Assembly (NCBI RefSeq): GCF_016745505.1
Contig: NZ_JAERUC010000204.1
Coordinates: forward strand, 1 to 64,000
Direction: 5' to 3'
Origin: Streptomyces silvae
GTDB taxonomy: Bacteria > Actinomycetota > Actinomycetes > Streptomycetales > Streptomycetaceae
Length of the DNA stretch: 64,000 nt
Of this stretch, positions 42,436 to 52,834 are shown in pieces. Position numbers and translations under genes: made by a program. Each line of letters begins with the position of its first letter. Position 1 is the stretch's first letter. The notes beneath the pieces were generated by a model, which did no database searches, was not told the origin of the DNA, and saw only the letters and a program-made list of their open reading frames with translations.

Positions 42436-45400
42436 GCGGTCTTCTCCCCTATCCAGCGGGCCAGTTCGAGTGGGCTGAGTGCTGCGACGGGCATACCGGC
42501 GGCCACGAGCTGGCCGGCGACGCCCGTCGAGTAGCGGGGCCGGCCCCCGTCGTCGAGACTCGCGCACCCGAGGACGTGGGCCCCGGTCGCGACGAGGGCC
42601 CGTACCTCGGCCAGCAGTCCGCCGAGCGGAGCGCCCTCCTCGAAGTCGCTGATGACGACGACGAGGGTGCGGGTGGGCACCGTGATGAGGCTGCGCGCGT
42701 GCCGCAGCCCGGCGGCGATGTGGGTGCCGCCGCCCACGCTCACCTCCAGCAGGAGGGAGAGGGGATCGTGCACATGGCCGGTGAGGTCGACGACCTCCGT
42801 GGAGAAGGCGAGGAAGTGGGTGCTCAGAGTTGGCACCCCGGCCAGCACGGAGGCGGTCAGCGCGGACCAGATCGTGGATGCCTCCATGGATCCGGAGACG
42901 TCGGTGACGAGGATCAGGCGCCAGTCGGCCGACCGGCGGGCGCGGCTGCGGAACACCGGCTTCTCGGGGATCACCTGGACCGTTCCGTCTGCCGTCCGGC
43001 GGGCGGTGGCCAGGTTGGCGCGCAGGGTGCGGGCCAGGTCCAGCCGGCCGCCGGGGCGGCGGGTGGGCCGTGCCTGCATGGTGCCGGTGAGGGCGGGCCG
43101 CAGCCGGGTGGTGAGCTGCCGGGTCAGTTCGTCGACCAGACGGCGGACCAGGGGCCGGAGCGCGGCCAGACGCGCCTCGGGGAGGCCTCCGGCGTAGCGC
43201 AGGACCGTACGGAGAAGCTCCACGGAGGGGGTGGCGGCCGCCGGGTCGATCTCAGCGAGGACGTCCGGCCGCCCGGTCGCGGCCGCGGCCGCGAGCACCT
43301 CCTCGCGGACACCGGGGCCGAACAGCGCGGCCAGTTCCTCGGACCACTCGCGGACGCCGGGAAACGACGCCTCACGGCCGCCACCCCGGCCGCTACCGGG
43401 ACCGGGCATGCCGCCTCGTGATCCCTCGCCGCGTCCTTCCCCGTACAGCTCGTCCAGTGCGGTCGCCAGCCGTGCGGCACCGGCCGGCAGCCGGTCGGGA
43501 CGCCGGCCGAGGACGAGCCGCCACCGGTCGGCGGGCGCGAGGGTCCGCGCGGGGGCGGGTGCGGGGGTGGCTCCGGCGAAGCGTGCCGGCGCCGGCACGG
43601 GGGCAGCGGAGGCGCTCGCTCCGGTGGGAGGTGTGCCGGTGGGAGAGGTCGCAGATGACGGGAGCGCGGCGGCCTGGTCCGGCACCGGGGCAGCGGAGGC
43701 GCTCGCTCCGGTGGGAGATGTGCTGGTGAGAGAGGTCGCGGGTGACGGGAGCGCGGCGGCCTGGTCCGGCTGCGGTGGGAACCGGCCGTCGTGCGCGGGG
43801 AGCGGTACGGGCAGGCCCAGCACGGTGAGGAGTTCGCGGGCCGAGAGGTCGGCGGCCGTCCGGGCCGCCAGGTCCGCCGGGTCGTCGGCGCCGAGGTCGT
43901 CCACCCGTTCGCCGAGCCTGTCCTCGACGGCCTCCAGCAGCCGGTCACGTGCGGCCGGGCTGAGTGTGTCGAAGCCGCCGCGCAGGGCGGGCAGCCGTGT
44001 CAGGAACGCGGCGTCGTCCAGTTCGACGACACGGTGCAGCAGCGGATCCAGGGTGCCGGCAGCCACCGTCAGGAGCGGGCCCGCCGCCGTCAGGACGCCG
44101 GTGAGGCGGGCGGTGAGCGCGGCCCTGGAGGTGCTGTCGACAGCACCGTCCACCCAGGAGGCGACGCGCACGCCGAATGCCTCGGTCTCCTCGTGGCCCG
44201 TGAGCACCCGGACGGCCCCGGCAGCCGCAGCGATCATCGGGGTGCCGTCGGCTGCCAGCCGGGCGAGAGCGTCGGTGAGCCGGATTCCGCCCAGCCGGTC
44301 GGCCCGCTGGGCGAGTTCGAGCAGGGCGCGGGCGTCCTCGGGCTCCTCGGAGCCGGTCAGGCCGTCGACCTGACGGACCGCAGCCGAGGTCAGGAGTTCC
44401 GTCGCCTGTGCGATGCGGGCGGCTCGGGCGGAGACGGCGGTGAGGGGAGCGGGGGCGGCCGGGTCTTCGGTGGCCCCGGAATCTGCCGGAGCGTGGGGGC
44501 CGGCCAGGGCGGGCAGATGGCCGGCGGCAATGCGGTCCAGGAGGTCGAGCCCCGTGAGGAGTTCGGGAAGGGTGCCGCTGGAGGGGAGCACGGCCGCGAG
44601 CTCCGTGAGCCGTTCGTCGGCCAGGGCGGGGAGCCCGCACTCGGCGGCCTCCGTGAGACCCCTCACGACCTGCGCGGCCGTGGGGCCGCCTTGCGCGCAC
44701 TCGGCCGTGTGCCGCTGCCGCAGCACCCCTTCGGCCGCCTGGGCCGGGGTGACGCCGCGGGCCCCGGCCGCGGTGAGCATCGCAGCCGTCGCCGGGGTCC
44801 ACCGCACCTGCCACCGGGTCGTCAGTCCTTCCGAGCCCGCGGCACCCGTCACCGCTTGCTCCTGCGCGTAAGGGATGCCGCACACCGTCAGCCTGCGCAG
44901 CAGCAGTTCACGCCGCCCGTCCAGGGTGGAGCGGGCCGGGTCGAGCCGGAGGTCACGCGGCGTCTTCTCATGGGCATCCCCCGGGCCGGGGAGCGAGAGC
45001 GCCGCGGTGTCGGCCTCGACGGCCGGGCCCAGGCCGCTGCGCGGAGCGGCGGGGGCGGGCCGTCCGGTGCGACCTCCGACGAGTACGTGTTCGAGTGCCT
45101 GGGCGACGGCCCGGCCGGTGCCGTACGTCTCGCCGCGTCCGAGCACCGTCTGCACGGCCTCCAGGAATTCACCGCGGCCGGGGGCGGGCAGCTCACGCAG
45201 GCGCGCCAGGTCCCCGGCGACCCGGACGACCTCCCGGCCGTCCGCCGGGCCGTAGGGGTGCCCCTGCTCGCGCAGGGCCGCACAGAGACGGACCGTGGTG
45301 CGGATCAGCGCCTCGTGCAGCGCGGTCGGGGACCCGGCGGCGTCCAGGACGGTGTGCTGCCACTCCGGATCCCGGATACCCGCCGGGTAACCGGACCGAG

Positions 45401-46406
45401 AGTCGAGGAGTGGGTACGTGTACGGGATCAGCGAGACCGTGCACGTCTCCGCCCCGGAAGCGCCGGTCACCTGGCCGTCCGTAACCGGTGCGCGTGGAAC
45501 AGTTGACGAGGCGTCCTCCGGCGAAGCGGACGTCTCGGGGCCCCCGGAGGCGGACGGCAGCAGGGCCGGGGTGTGGAAGGCTCCCACCACCACGGCGGGC
45601 CGCCGCCCGCTCGCCAGTGCCTCGGTGACATGCCCGCGCATGCATGCCTCGCGCACCAGGTCGCTGCCGTCCACACCGCCCCGTGCCTCGGCCTCGTACC
45701 GCAGCGCCCAGCCGGTGAGGAGGGCGGCACGGCGGAGTGCCTCGGGTGTCGAACCGGGCGCCGGGGCCTCCACCAGCCGGTCCCACAGGTCGTCCCCCTC
45801 ACGGCCGGTGAGCCGGGACCGCAGTGCGGAGGACAGCCCGCGCCCCTCCCCCGGCCCGGGCGCGGAGTCGGCACCCGGGACAGGGGCAGGGGTACCGGGA
45901 CCGCCCCTCGCCCAGGCCCGGTCGGCCAGCGGCAGGTCGCAGGCCACGGCCGGGACGCCGTTCCTGGCCGCCCAGCGCAGAGCGACCAGCTCGGGAGAGA
46001 AGTCCGCGAACGGATAGAAGGCGGGGCCCCGTTCACCACCCGCCCCCGTCCCGTCCGAGGGAACGGCGGCGAGTGCCACCGGGGCCTCGGTCTCCTCGTG
46101 GGCGAGCCAGCCCAGCCACGGCTGGAACTCGGCGGGCAGCTCGACGAGGAGTACGTCGGGCGCCGCCGCGTCCAGCATCGCCGGCAGGGCGGCCGCCAGC
46201 GAGGGCGCGTGGTGGCGCACCCCGATCAGGAACGGCAGCCCGGGCCCGGCCGCCGCGAGGGCCTCGACCGCGGCCTCCGGAGTGGAGGGCCCGGCGCACG
46301 GGCCCTGCGGCGCGTCCGCGGTCGATGCCTCCGTTACGGGCGATGTCTCGGCGGTGGCCCGTGAGTGCGGGGTGGCCCACATGTCGGGGTTGGTCGGCTC
46401 GCTCAT
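42432..46406 (-). CDS. DUF5682-VWA fusion protein (YehM plus YehP equivalent)
   Basis: This very large protein (1324 residues) starts with a DUF5682-type domain: LPFLIGVRHHAPSLAAAL and DVLLVELPAEFQPWLGWL, with a later VVGAFHTPALLPS. It ends with a von Willebrand A domain whose metal site is intact (LVTDVSGSMEAS, DxSxS). The middle is helical and contains a variable Pro/Ala/Ser stretch with an 87-base tandem duplication. In E. coli the two functions are the separate proteins YehM and YehP; here they are fused. VWA domains partner with MoxR ATPases as substrate adaptors. It begins three bases after the MoxR gene. Confidence 0.85.
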   Translation of the reverse strand: MSEPTNPDMWATPHSRATAETSPVTEASTADAPQGPCAGPSTPEAAVEALAAAGPGLPFLIGVRHHAPSLAAALPAMLDAAAPDVLLVELPAEFQPWLGWLAHEETEAPVALAAVPSDGTGAGGERGPAFYPFADFSPELVALRWAARNGVPAVACDLPLADRAWARGGPGTPAPVPGADSAPGPGEGRGLSSALRSRLTGREGDDLWDRLVEAPAPGSTPEALRRAALLTGWALRYEAEARGGVDGSDLVREACMRGHVTEALASGRRPAVVVGAFHTPALLPSASGGPETSASPEDASSTVPRAPVTDGQVTGASGAETCTVSLIPYTYPLLDSRSGYPAGIRDPEWQHTVLDAAGSPTALHEALIRTTVRLCAALREQGHPYGPADGREVVRVAGDLARLRELPAPGRGEFLEAVQTVLGRGETYGTGRAVAQALEHVLVGGRTGRPAPAAPRSGLGPAVEADTAALSLPGPGDAHEKTPRDLRLDPARSTLDGRRELLLRRLTVCGIPYAQEQAVTGAAGSEGLTTRWQVRWTPATAAMLTAAGARGVTPAQAAEGVLRQRHTAECAQGGPTAAQVVRGLTEAAECGLPALADERLTELAAVLPSSGTLPELLTGLDLLDRIAAGHLPALAGPHAPADSGATEDPAAPAPLTAVSARAARIAQATELLTSAAVRQVDGLTGSEEPEDARALLELAQRADRLGGIRLTDALARLAADGTPMIAAAAGAVRVLTGHEETEAFGVRVASWVDGAVDSTSRAALTARLTGVLTAAGPLLTVAAGTLDPLLHRVVELDDAAFLTRLPALRGGFDTLSPAARDRLLEAVEDRLGERVDDLGADDPADLAARTAADLSARELLTVLGLPVPLPAHDGRFPPQPDQAAALPSPATSLTSTSPTGASASAAPVPDQAAALPSSATSPTGTPPTGASASAAPVPAPARFAGATPAPAPARTLAPADRWRLVLGRRPDRLPAGAARLATALDELYGEGRGEGSRGGMPGPGSGRGGGREASFPGVREWSEELAALFGPGVREEVLAAAAATGRPDVLAEIDPAAATPSVELLRTVLRYAGGLPEARLAALRPLVRRLVDELTRQLTTRLRPALTGTMQARPTRRPGGRLDLARTLRANLATARRTADGTVQVIPEKPVFRSRARRSADWRLILVTDVSGSMEASTIWSALTASVLAGVPTLSTHFLAFSTEVVDLTGHVHDPLSLLLEVSVGGGTHIAAGLRHARSLITVPTRTLVVVISDFEEGAPLGGLLAEVRALVATGAHVLGCASLDDGGRPRYSTGVAGQLVAAGMPVAALSPLELARWIGEKTA
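43594..43767 (-). repeat. 87-bp tandem duplication in the linker of the VWA fusion gene
   Basis: Two 87-base units (43594-43680 and 43681-43767) encode two copies of a 29-residue linker that begins DQAAALPS and ends GASASAAPVP. They differ by a handful of bases. The in-frame duplication lengthens a disordered linker between the DUF5682 and VWA halves and looks recent. Confidence 0.85.
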
Positions 46407-46409
46407 CCG

Positions 46410-47639
46410 TCAGCTCTCCAGTACCGCGCGAAGCTCCCACAGGGCACGCCAGGTGGCCGACCCCTGCTCCGCGCGCCTGCGTACCGGACCGTCCCAGTAC
46501 CCCAGCAGCCGTGCCGCGTCGGCGGGATCGTCCTTGCGTACGACGCCGAGGAGATGGCCGGGCAGGAGCGAGAGCACGTCCCGGTCGCCGGGGAAGTAGG
46601 CGGTGGCCAGGGCCAGGGAGCCCGCGACGGAGACCGCCTCCGCCGTGCTCATCACCGTGGAGGGGCGTTCGACCTCCCAGCCCTCCACGGAGCGGCCGTC
46701 ACGCAGGTCCCGGAAAGCGGTGACGAGGGCTTCGAGGACCGCGTCGTCCACCTGGTAGGCGGCGCCCGCCCGTTCGACGGCGGCTCGCGACTGGCGCCGT
46801 ACGAGCGCGGTCTCGGCGTCCACATCCCCGATCGGGCCCACCGTCTCGAAGTTGAAGCGGCGCTTCAGCGCGGCTGACATCTCCGAGACACCCTTGTCCC
46901 GCAGGTTGGCGGTGGCGATCAGGGTGAATCCGGGGGCCGCGTGCACCTGGGCGCTCCGGCTTCCCGCGAGCTCGGGCACCGCGATCCGCCGTTCGGACAG
47001 CAGGGACACGAGCGCGTCCTGGACCTCGGGCAGGCAACGCGTGACCTCCTCGACACGGGCGACGGCGCCCCGGGTCATGGCGGTGAGCACCGGGGAGGGC
47101 ACCAGGGCTTCCTCGGTGGGGCCTTGGGCGAGCAGCAGGGCGTAGTTCCAGCCGTACTTGAGCTGGTCCTCGGTGGTGCCCGCGGTGCCCTGCACGGTGA
47201 GCCCGCTGGTTCCGCAGACGGCGGCCGACAGGAGCTCGGAGAGCATGGACTTGGCGGTGCCGGGTTCGCCCACCAACAGCAGTCCGCGCTCCCCGGCGAG
47301 GGTGACCACGCAGCGTTCGACCAGGGCGCGTTCGCCGACGAACTTCTGCTCGATCACAAGGCGGCGCGGTACGCCGGCACCGGGCTGCGCGGACTTCGGC
47401 AGGCCGAGCGGCTCGCCCGCGCTGCCCATCACGAAGGTGACGACCGCGCGCGGGGTGAGCAGCCAGCCGGGCGGGCGCGGCCCCGGGTCGTGGGCGGCGA
47501 GGAAGGCCAGCTCCGTGCCGTACCGGTCCTCCGGCGGGGTGACCTGGCGGTCCGCCCGGCCGGAACCACCGGCAGGGGGCGTCGCCTGGTCCGGGATCCC
47601 GCCGGTGCTCTCAGGGGCGGTCGTGGTGTCGCTCGTCAT
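46410..47639 (-). CDS. MoxR-family AAA+ ATPase (YehL-like)
   Basis: This 409-residue protein has a MoxR-type ATPase domain: Walker A GEPGTAKS (124-131), a Walker B region in which VARVEEVTRC replaces the usual hhhhDE, and sensor 1 IATANLRDKGV. An Arg finger region ALKRRFNFETVGP follows. The ATG overlaps the stop of the DUF4132 gene (ATGA). MoxR ATPases remodel proteins together with VWA partners. The product is probably the motor of the complex formed with the downstream DUF5682-VWA fusion. Confidence 0.9.
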   Translation of the reverse strand: MTSDTTTAPESTGGIPDQATPPAGGSGRADRQVTPPEDRYGTELAFLAAHDPGPRPPGWLLTPRAVVTFVMGSAGEPLGLPKSAQPGAGVPRRLVIEQKFVGERALVERCVVTLAGERGLLLVGEPGTAKSMLSELLSAAVCGTSGLTVQGTAGTTEDQLKYGWNYALLLAQGPTEEALVPSPVLTAMTRGAVARVEEVTRCLPEVQDALVSLLSERRIAVPELAGSRSAQVHAAPGFTLIATANLRDKGVSEMSAALKRRFNFETVGPIGDVDAETALVRRQSRAAVERAGAAYQVDDAVLEALVTAFRDLRDGRSVEGWEVERPSTVMSTAEAVSVAGSLALATAYFPGDRDVLSLLPGHLLGVVRKDDPADAARLLGYWDGPVRRRAEQGSATWRALWELRAVLES

Positions 47640-50600
47640 CGGCGGCGGTCCTTCTGGGGTGCGCGGGTGTCCAGTTCTTCGAAGGCGGGGGCGTCGCCGC
47701 CCCGGGCCCGTGTCCAGGCCGTGGCGAACAGCTCGGGCACGGGGATGTCCGGCAGGGTCCGGGTGGCACCTTCCACGGGGTAGAGCCGTTCCTTCCAGGT
47801 CTCCAGCGGCAGGCCGGGCGCGCCGCGTTCGAGCCAGCCGCAGGGGAGGAACAGGGTGCGGCCGGCGCGGGAGCGCTTGGCCTCCAGTACGAGGTCGGTG
47901 GCGCCGAGCTCCGCCCGGGCCTTCTTGATCCGTGCGGGCTTCCACTCGGTCCAGCGGGCGCAGTTGCGGTCCGTCGGGTCCGGCAGGGCGAGCAGCATCA
48001 GATACAGGGCGGCGGCGTCGACGCTCAGGCCGAGGGCCCCGGCGGCCTCGGCCACAAGGTCGGGCACGGTGCGCGTCGGGTCCTGGACCGGGTGGGGCGG
48101 TGCGCCGTCGGGCGCGCCCGCCGAGACCAGGGCGTCGATCTCCTTGCCCAGCAGGGTGCGCAGGGCGCGGACTTCACCCATCCGGTACTGCGCGACGGTC
48201 CCCTCGACCAGGCCGAACGCCGGGTCCTCGGAGCCTTCCAGGCCGGCCGGGCGGATCAGGAGTTTCTCGTTGCTGCCGTGACCGGCTGCAAGGAGCAGCG
48301 CCGTACCGGCCCGGACCAGTCCGTCGGGCCCCGCGCCGCCGGTCTCCGGAAGCTGGTGGGCGGCCCGGACCACGGCGCCGATCGAGCCGCCCGCCTCGGT
48401 CCAGTCCAGCCCGAGGTCCAGCACCAGGTCCGGGTCGGCGAGGGTACGGCGCAGGGCCGCCAGCCCCACGGGCAGGTGCGCCCGCAGGGGGTGGCCGTAC
48501 GGCAGGGTGTAGGCGAGGGTCCGCAGCGCGGTCACCGCGGAGGAGAACGAGCCGTACGCACCGACCCGGCGCAGACCGGGCCGGCCGGTGCCGTCCTCGA
48601 CCGGGGACCCGTGGCCCAGCCATGTACGGGAGGCCGAGTTGAGGATCAGGTCGACGGCGCCGGGGGTGGTGCCCGACAGGTCGAGATCCAGTTCCTCGGG
48701 GACGCGGACGAGGGAGGCCAGGCGCTGCTGCCAGACCTCGGCGGCGGCCTGGATGTCCGGGCCCGTGGACCACAGCTCGGCCGGGTCGGCGGGCAAGAGC
48801 GCCTGGAACAGGGCGTGGCAGTCGGCACGGGGCAGGGCGTTCAGCCTGGCCTGGGCCGCCTCGAAGGCGCGGGTCTTCGCCCCGAGCAGTCCGAGCGCCT
48901 CGGCGCCCGGCTCGTCCACGGCGGCCGACACCAGGGCGGCGGACTGGAGCGGCCCGATCCCGGTCGCCGCGTGGAAGGCCTCGACGGCCTCGGGGCGCCA
49001 GGGCGCCGGGCCCTGCTCACGTACCAGTGCGGTGAGCCGGTGGAGCCGGCTGCGGGTGATGCCCTGGTGGAAGCGCTCGTGGTCCAGGGTGAAGCCGGGA
49101 ACAGGACCGAAGGCGCCGGTGGGATCGTGGTCCACAGCCAGCCAGCGTGCCGCGTCGTTACGGGAGTTCCGGCCGCGCTCGGCGAGGACCACGACGGTGC
49201 GGGGACCCTTGCGCAGCACCTGGCCGAGCCGGTGGACGACCTCGATGCGTCCCTGCCCGGGCGTTCCGCCGCACGGCTCGATGAGCTCCACCAGCCGGAC
49301 CGTGCCTGCCGGGTCCGCCAGCGGGCCCTCGGCGAGCGTGTCGAGCAGGACGACGAGACCTGCGCGGTGTTCGGGCGAGGTGGTCGCCGAGGCGGCCCGG
49401 TAGGCCAGTTCCGGCAGCTTGTCGAGCAGGGAGGTCCAGTTCAGGTGCTGACCGGGGACGGTGTACTCGTCCCGCTGCCAGCCGTCCACGGGGGCGAACG
49501 GAACCTTGGAGGGTACGGGCAGGCCGAAGGCAGGCTCGCCACCGAGGACGTGATTGACGGCGAGGATCTGCCGGACCACGGTCCAGCGGCTCTCCGTTCC
49601 CCACCAGCCGTTGTGCATCCGCTCGGAACCCCAGACGGTGGCGTGCAGCAGGGTCACGTCGTCGGCGTGCTCGGGCGAACGGTCGGAGAACATGTCCTGG
49701 GTGTGCGCGGTGTTCCGGGGGGTGACGGGCTGAGGCGGGTCCAGGTAACGGGCGGCCGCGACGGCCCTGTCCACCGCGTCGTGGACGAGTGCGGTGACGC
49801 CGTCGAGGAGCCGCGCGTCGGTCACCTCGGGCAGCACCCGGGCGACGGCTTCCCGGCTCAGTTCGTGCGACGAGGGCCCGGTGTAGTCCTCCACGGCCCG
49901 GAAGGCCTCCAGGTGCCGGGCGACCGCGGTGGCGACCTCCTCGAAGAGCTCTGCAGCCCGGGAATCGGTCAGGTTCCGCAGGGCGATGGAGCCCCGCTCG
50001 TCCCTGGGGCGCATGGCGTGCCAGTAGGTGACGGGAGGGACGTAGGGGGTGCCTGCGGCGTCGCAGTCCCTCACGGAGCCGGGGGTGACGGACCACAAGC
50101 TTCCGCCTGCGCCCGGTGTGTCCGCCGGATGAGCCTCGACGGACCGTCCGGCGAGGGCCATGACGGGGCGTGATCCGCCGGGCAGGGTGAGGGCACCGAG
50201 CGGCACCAGGGAGCCACCGTGGGGTGTCAGGGTCACGGTGTGGCCGTCGGGGGTACCCGCGACGATCCGGTGCCCGTCCGCGGGAGCGGGCATGCCCGGC
50301 TCGGTGGCGGTGCGGCGGACCCAGCGGCCGAGGACCGTGCCGTCCGTGCCGAACGGGGTGCCTTCGAGACCGGGCTGGAGGGGCAGCACCTGGCAGTGTT
50401 CGGTGAGCAGCCGGGTGCCGTCCTGCACCCCGGAGTGGAGGAAGGCGGGCAGGGAGGCTCGTCCGTGCGTCCCGCTGGCCGGGTCGTACTCCAGCCAGAC
50501 CCGCGCCGTGCCCTGGTGGCCGTCCCGCCAGTGACCGGTGCCGTCGGAGAGAACGGCGCGCTGCGGCGGAAGGGAGGTGTCGCCCGCGTGCAGGGCCTTG

Positions 50601-52834
50601 CCACCGGTGGCGCGGCCACCGCCGGGCAGGGGCACGCAGACGTCGTCGGAGGGGCTGGAAGCACCCCAGCGAGGGATCTGCTCGCCTCCGACGGTGAACA
50701 CATCGGCGGGGCGGTGCGACCAGTAGCCGCGCTGCTTCCCGTCCTCCCACCAGATGACCAGCAACTCCCCGTCGACGTAACGGAAGGCGAGTGTCCGCCA
50801 GTGGTCGACGGTGGCCGGCAGCCTCAGGGTGTGCCGCAGCAGGACGCCTTCCGGGCCGACGACGACGGCCCGTTCGAGGGTGTTGAGGATGAGCGCGGGC
50901 CAGGCGCCGGTGATGCCGACGCCCTCCGACCGGTTACGCCGCTGACGCGCCGCGGCCGCCTCCTCGGACAGTTCGGCGTACGTCTCGTCCAGTGCGGGCC
51001 AGCCCAGTTCGTCGAGGACGCCGGTGCGCAGGGTCGAGGCGAGCAGCGGGACGACGTCGTGGTCCTCGAGGATCCGCACGGCCTCGGGGGCGACCTCCGC
51101 GACCACGGAGCGGTATGCCGAGAGCTTGTTGAGGGCCCTCCTCAGTCCGGGGAGCCCTTGGGATGCCGTGTACTCCTCGGCGCAGGCGGTCAGCCATTCC
51201 CTCAGAATCCCGGACAGCACCGGATGCGCGGCCAGTTTCGCCATGCCGGTCTCGCCCAGCCGCTGACCGTGTCCGCTGCCGAGGTCACCGACGGTCCGGC
51301 TCAGCAGGGCGCGGAAGACCGGCTGTTCGGCGACAGCCGTGAGGTCCCGCTCTCCGGGCGCGGTGTCGGTGAGCCAGGAGCCGAGCGCGACGGCGGGGCC
51401 CTGCGAGGTGCCCTTGCCCTGGTCGTCCGGCTCGGCGACGGGGATGCCGGAGGCCAGGCAGAGGTCGAGGAGATCCAGGTCGGCGGTGCGCAGCCAGCGG
51501 CCCTGGAACAGCTCGACGGGGCGCCCGTCGGCGCGCAGCCGGTTCGCCATCCGGGCGGCCAGGTCGAGGGTCTGCGGGCTGCGGCCCGGCGTGGCGCTGT
51601 TACGCCTGCGGTGGGCCTCCCAGCGGGACAGCCAGTCGGCCGGGGAGACGGAGAGGTCACTGGGGGCGACGGAGTCGGCGTCCGGAAGGGCGGTCAGCAG
51701 GTCCTCGGCACCGGATTCGGTCAGCAGTGCGAGCCAGCCGTGCTCGCCCTCGGTGTCCCGGGCGCTCTCGCTGAAGGTCTCCGGGAAGAAGGCGAGGAGC
51801 CGGGCACGTACGGCCGCCTCCCCTCGGGCGAGGGTGACGAGTGCGGGGCGGTAGGCGGTCCAGAACGAGGCGGGAGCGCGGACGATTCCCGGGGAACCGA
51901 TCAGGTCGGCCATCAGCTCGCGTTCGGCGGTCTCGCGGTCCAGTCCGGCGGCCTTGACCAGCGCGCGCACATCCTGCGGCAGTGCCGCGTAGGGGGGCAT
52001 GCCCGCACCGCAGCGCTCGACCAGCAGGCGACGGAACTGCACCCAGGCGTCCGCCGGTTCGAGCCGGGCCACCAGGTCGCGTACGTACTGCCGCAGGGCC
52101 TTGACGGTCAGCGCCCCGGCGAAGGCGAACTCCAGGAAGACCGCTCGCTGCCGGTCCTCGTCCACGACCAGCCCGTGCACCCGCTCGGCCTCACGGGCCT
52201 TGCCGAAGAAGGAGGCGGCGTAGCTGGTGTTCTCCGCCTGGAGGAAGAGTCGGGCCACCTGCTCGTAGTAGGTGGGGAGGAAATGGGGCACGGCCCGGCC
52301 GAGCCGGGTGCCGAGGGCGTCGAAGCCTTCCTTGGCCGCTCCCGCGCGGCCCTTGGCCTGGCGGCCCAGCCGCTCGATGTCCTTGACCAGGGCCAGGGCG
52401 TGGTGCCCGTTGGCCGGGTCGTTGACCAGGGCCCAGGCCGGGAAGCCCAGCGTTTCGCGGCGCACCTGGCCCACGACGGGGGTCTCCGCGCTCCGGGCCA
52501 GCCCGAGGAACTCCAGGGCCAGATCCTCGGCTTCGCCGAGCGTGCCGGGCACGAGCCGGACCACGGGTCGGTCGCCGAGGGCGGTGTGCGTATAGGTGCG
52601 GGCGGTCAGCGCGTCGGCGTCGTCCCGGTCGCTGATGCCGGCGGGGAGGATCGCGCCCGCGTCCAGCAGGGCGGCCGCGCGGGCCTCGGTGGCGGGGCCG
52701 GCGGCACCCTTGCCCGAGTTCTGGGCGGGGAGGGACACCGTTCCCGCCGGCGTCGTGCCTGCTTCGGTCGTGCCTGGTGCAGTCGTGTTCACGTTCGTGT
52801 TCGCCGTCGTCGCATTCGTCGTCGTGGTGTTCAT
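47636..52834 (-). CDS. Giant DUF4132 protein (MolR/YehI-like)
   Basis: At 1732 residues this protein is one of the longest in the window. The N-terminus is a Thr/Asn tract (MNTTTTNATTANTN) and probably disordered. Helical repeat-rich regions and a C-terminal DUF4132-type region (RIKKARAELGATDLVLEAKRSRAGRTLFLPCGW; WKERLYPV) follow. DUF4132 proteins such as E. coli MolR/YehI have no established biochemical function and sit in MoxR/VWA loci. The ATG at 52834 is chosen because it overlaps the stop of the upstream gene (ATGA). It probably acts as scaffold or sensor. Confidence 0.85.
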   Translation of the reverse strand: MNTTTTNATTANTNVNTTAPGTTEAGTTPAGTVSLPAQNSGKGAAGPATEARAAALLDAGAILPAGISDRDDADALTARTYTHTALGDRPVVRLVPGTLGEAEDLALEFLGLARSAETPVVGQVRRETLGFPAWALVNDPANGHHALALVKDIERLGRQAKGRAGAAKEGFDALGTRLGRAVPHFLPTYYEQVARLFLQAENTSYAASFFGKAREAERVHGLVVDEDRQRAVFLEFAFAGALTVKALRQYVRDLVARLEPADAWVQFRRLLVERCGAGMPPYAALPQDVRALVKAAGLDRETAERELMADLIGSPGIVRAPASFWTAYRPALVTLARGEAAVRARLLAFFPETFSESARDTEGEHGWLALLTESGAEDLLTALPDADSVAPSDLSVSPADWLSRWEAHRRRNSATPGRSPQTLDLAARMANRLRADGRPVELFQGRWLRTADLDLLDLCLASGIPVAEPDDQGKGTSQGPAVALGSWLTDTAPGERDLTAVAEQPVFRALLSRTVGDLGSGHGQRLGETGMAKLAAHPVLSGILREWLTACAEEYTASQGLPGLRRALNKLSAYRSVVAEVAPEAVRILEDHDVVPLLASTLRTGVLDELGWPALDETYAELSEEAAAARQRRNRSEGVGITGAWPALILNTLERAVVVGPEGVLLRHTLRLPATVDHWRTLAFRYVDGELLVIWWEDGKQRGYWSHRPADVFTVGGEQIPRWGASSPSDDVCVPLPGGGRATGGKALHAGDTSLPPQRAVLSDGTGHWRDGHQGTARVWLEYDPASGTHGRASLPAFLHSGVQDGTRLLTEHCQVLPLQPGLEGTPFGTDGTVLGRWVRRTATEPGMPAPADGHRIVAGTPDGHTVTLTPHGGSLVPLGALTLPGGSRPVMALAGRSVEAHPADTPGAGGSLWSVTPGSVRDCDAAGTPYVPPVTYWHAMRPRDERGSIALRNLTDSRAAELFEEVATAVARHLEAFRAVEDYTGPSSHELSREAVARVLPEVTDARLLDGVTALVHDAVDRAVAAARYLDPPQPVTPRNTAHTQDMFSDRSPEHADDVTLLHATVWGSERMHNGWWGTESRWTVVRQILAVNHVLGGEPAFGLPVPSKVPFAPVDGWQRDEYTVPGQHLNWTSLLDKLPELAYRAASATTSPEHRAGLVVLLDTLAEGPLADPAGTVRLVELIEPCGGTPGQGRIEVVHRLGQVLRKGPRTVVVLAERGRNSRNDAARWLAVDHDPTGAFGPVPGFTLDHERFHQGITRSRLHRLTALVREQGPAPWRPEAVEAFHAATGIGPLQSAALVSAAVDEPGAEALGLLGAKTRAFEAAQARLNALPRADCHALFQALLPADPAELWSTGPDIQAAAEVWQQRLASLVRVPEELDLDLSGTTPGAVDLILNSASRTWLGHGSPVEDGTGRPGLRRVGAYGSFSSAVTALRTLAYTLPYGHPLRAHLPVGLAALRRTLADPDLVLDLGLDWTEAGGSIGAVVRAAHQLPETGGAGPDGLVRAGTALLLAAGHGSNEKLLIRPAGLEGSEDPAFGLVEGTVAQYRMGEVRALRTLLGKEIDALVSAGAPDGAPPHPVQDPTRTVPDLVAEAAGALGLSVDAAALYLMLLALPDPTDRNCARWTEWKPARIKKARAELGATDLVLEAKRSRAGRTLFLPCGWLERGAPGLPLETWKERLYPVEGATRTLPDIPVPELFATAWTRARGGDAPAFEELDTRAPQKDRRR

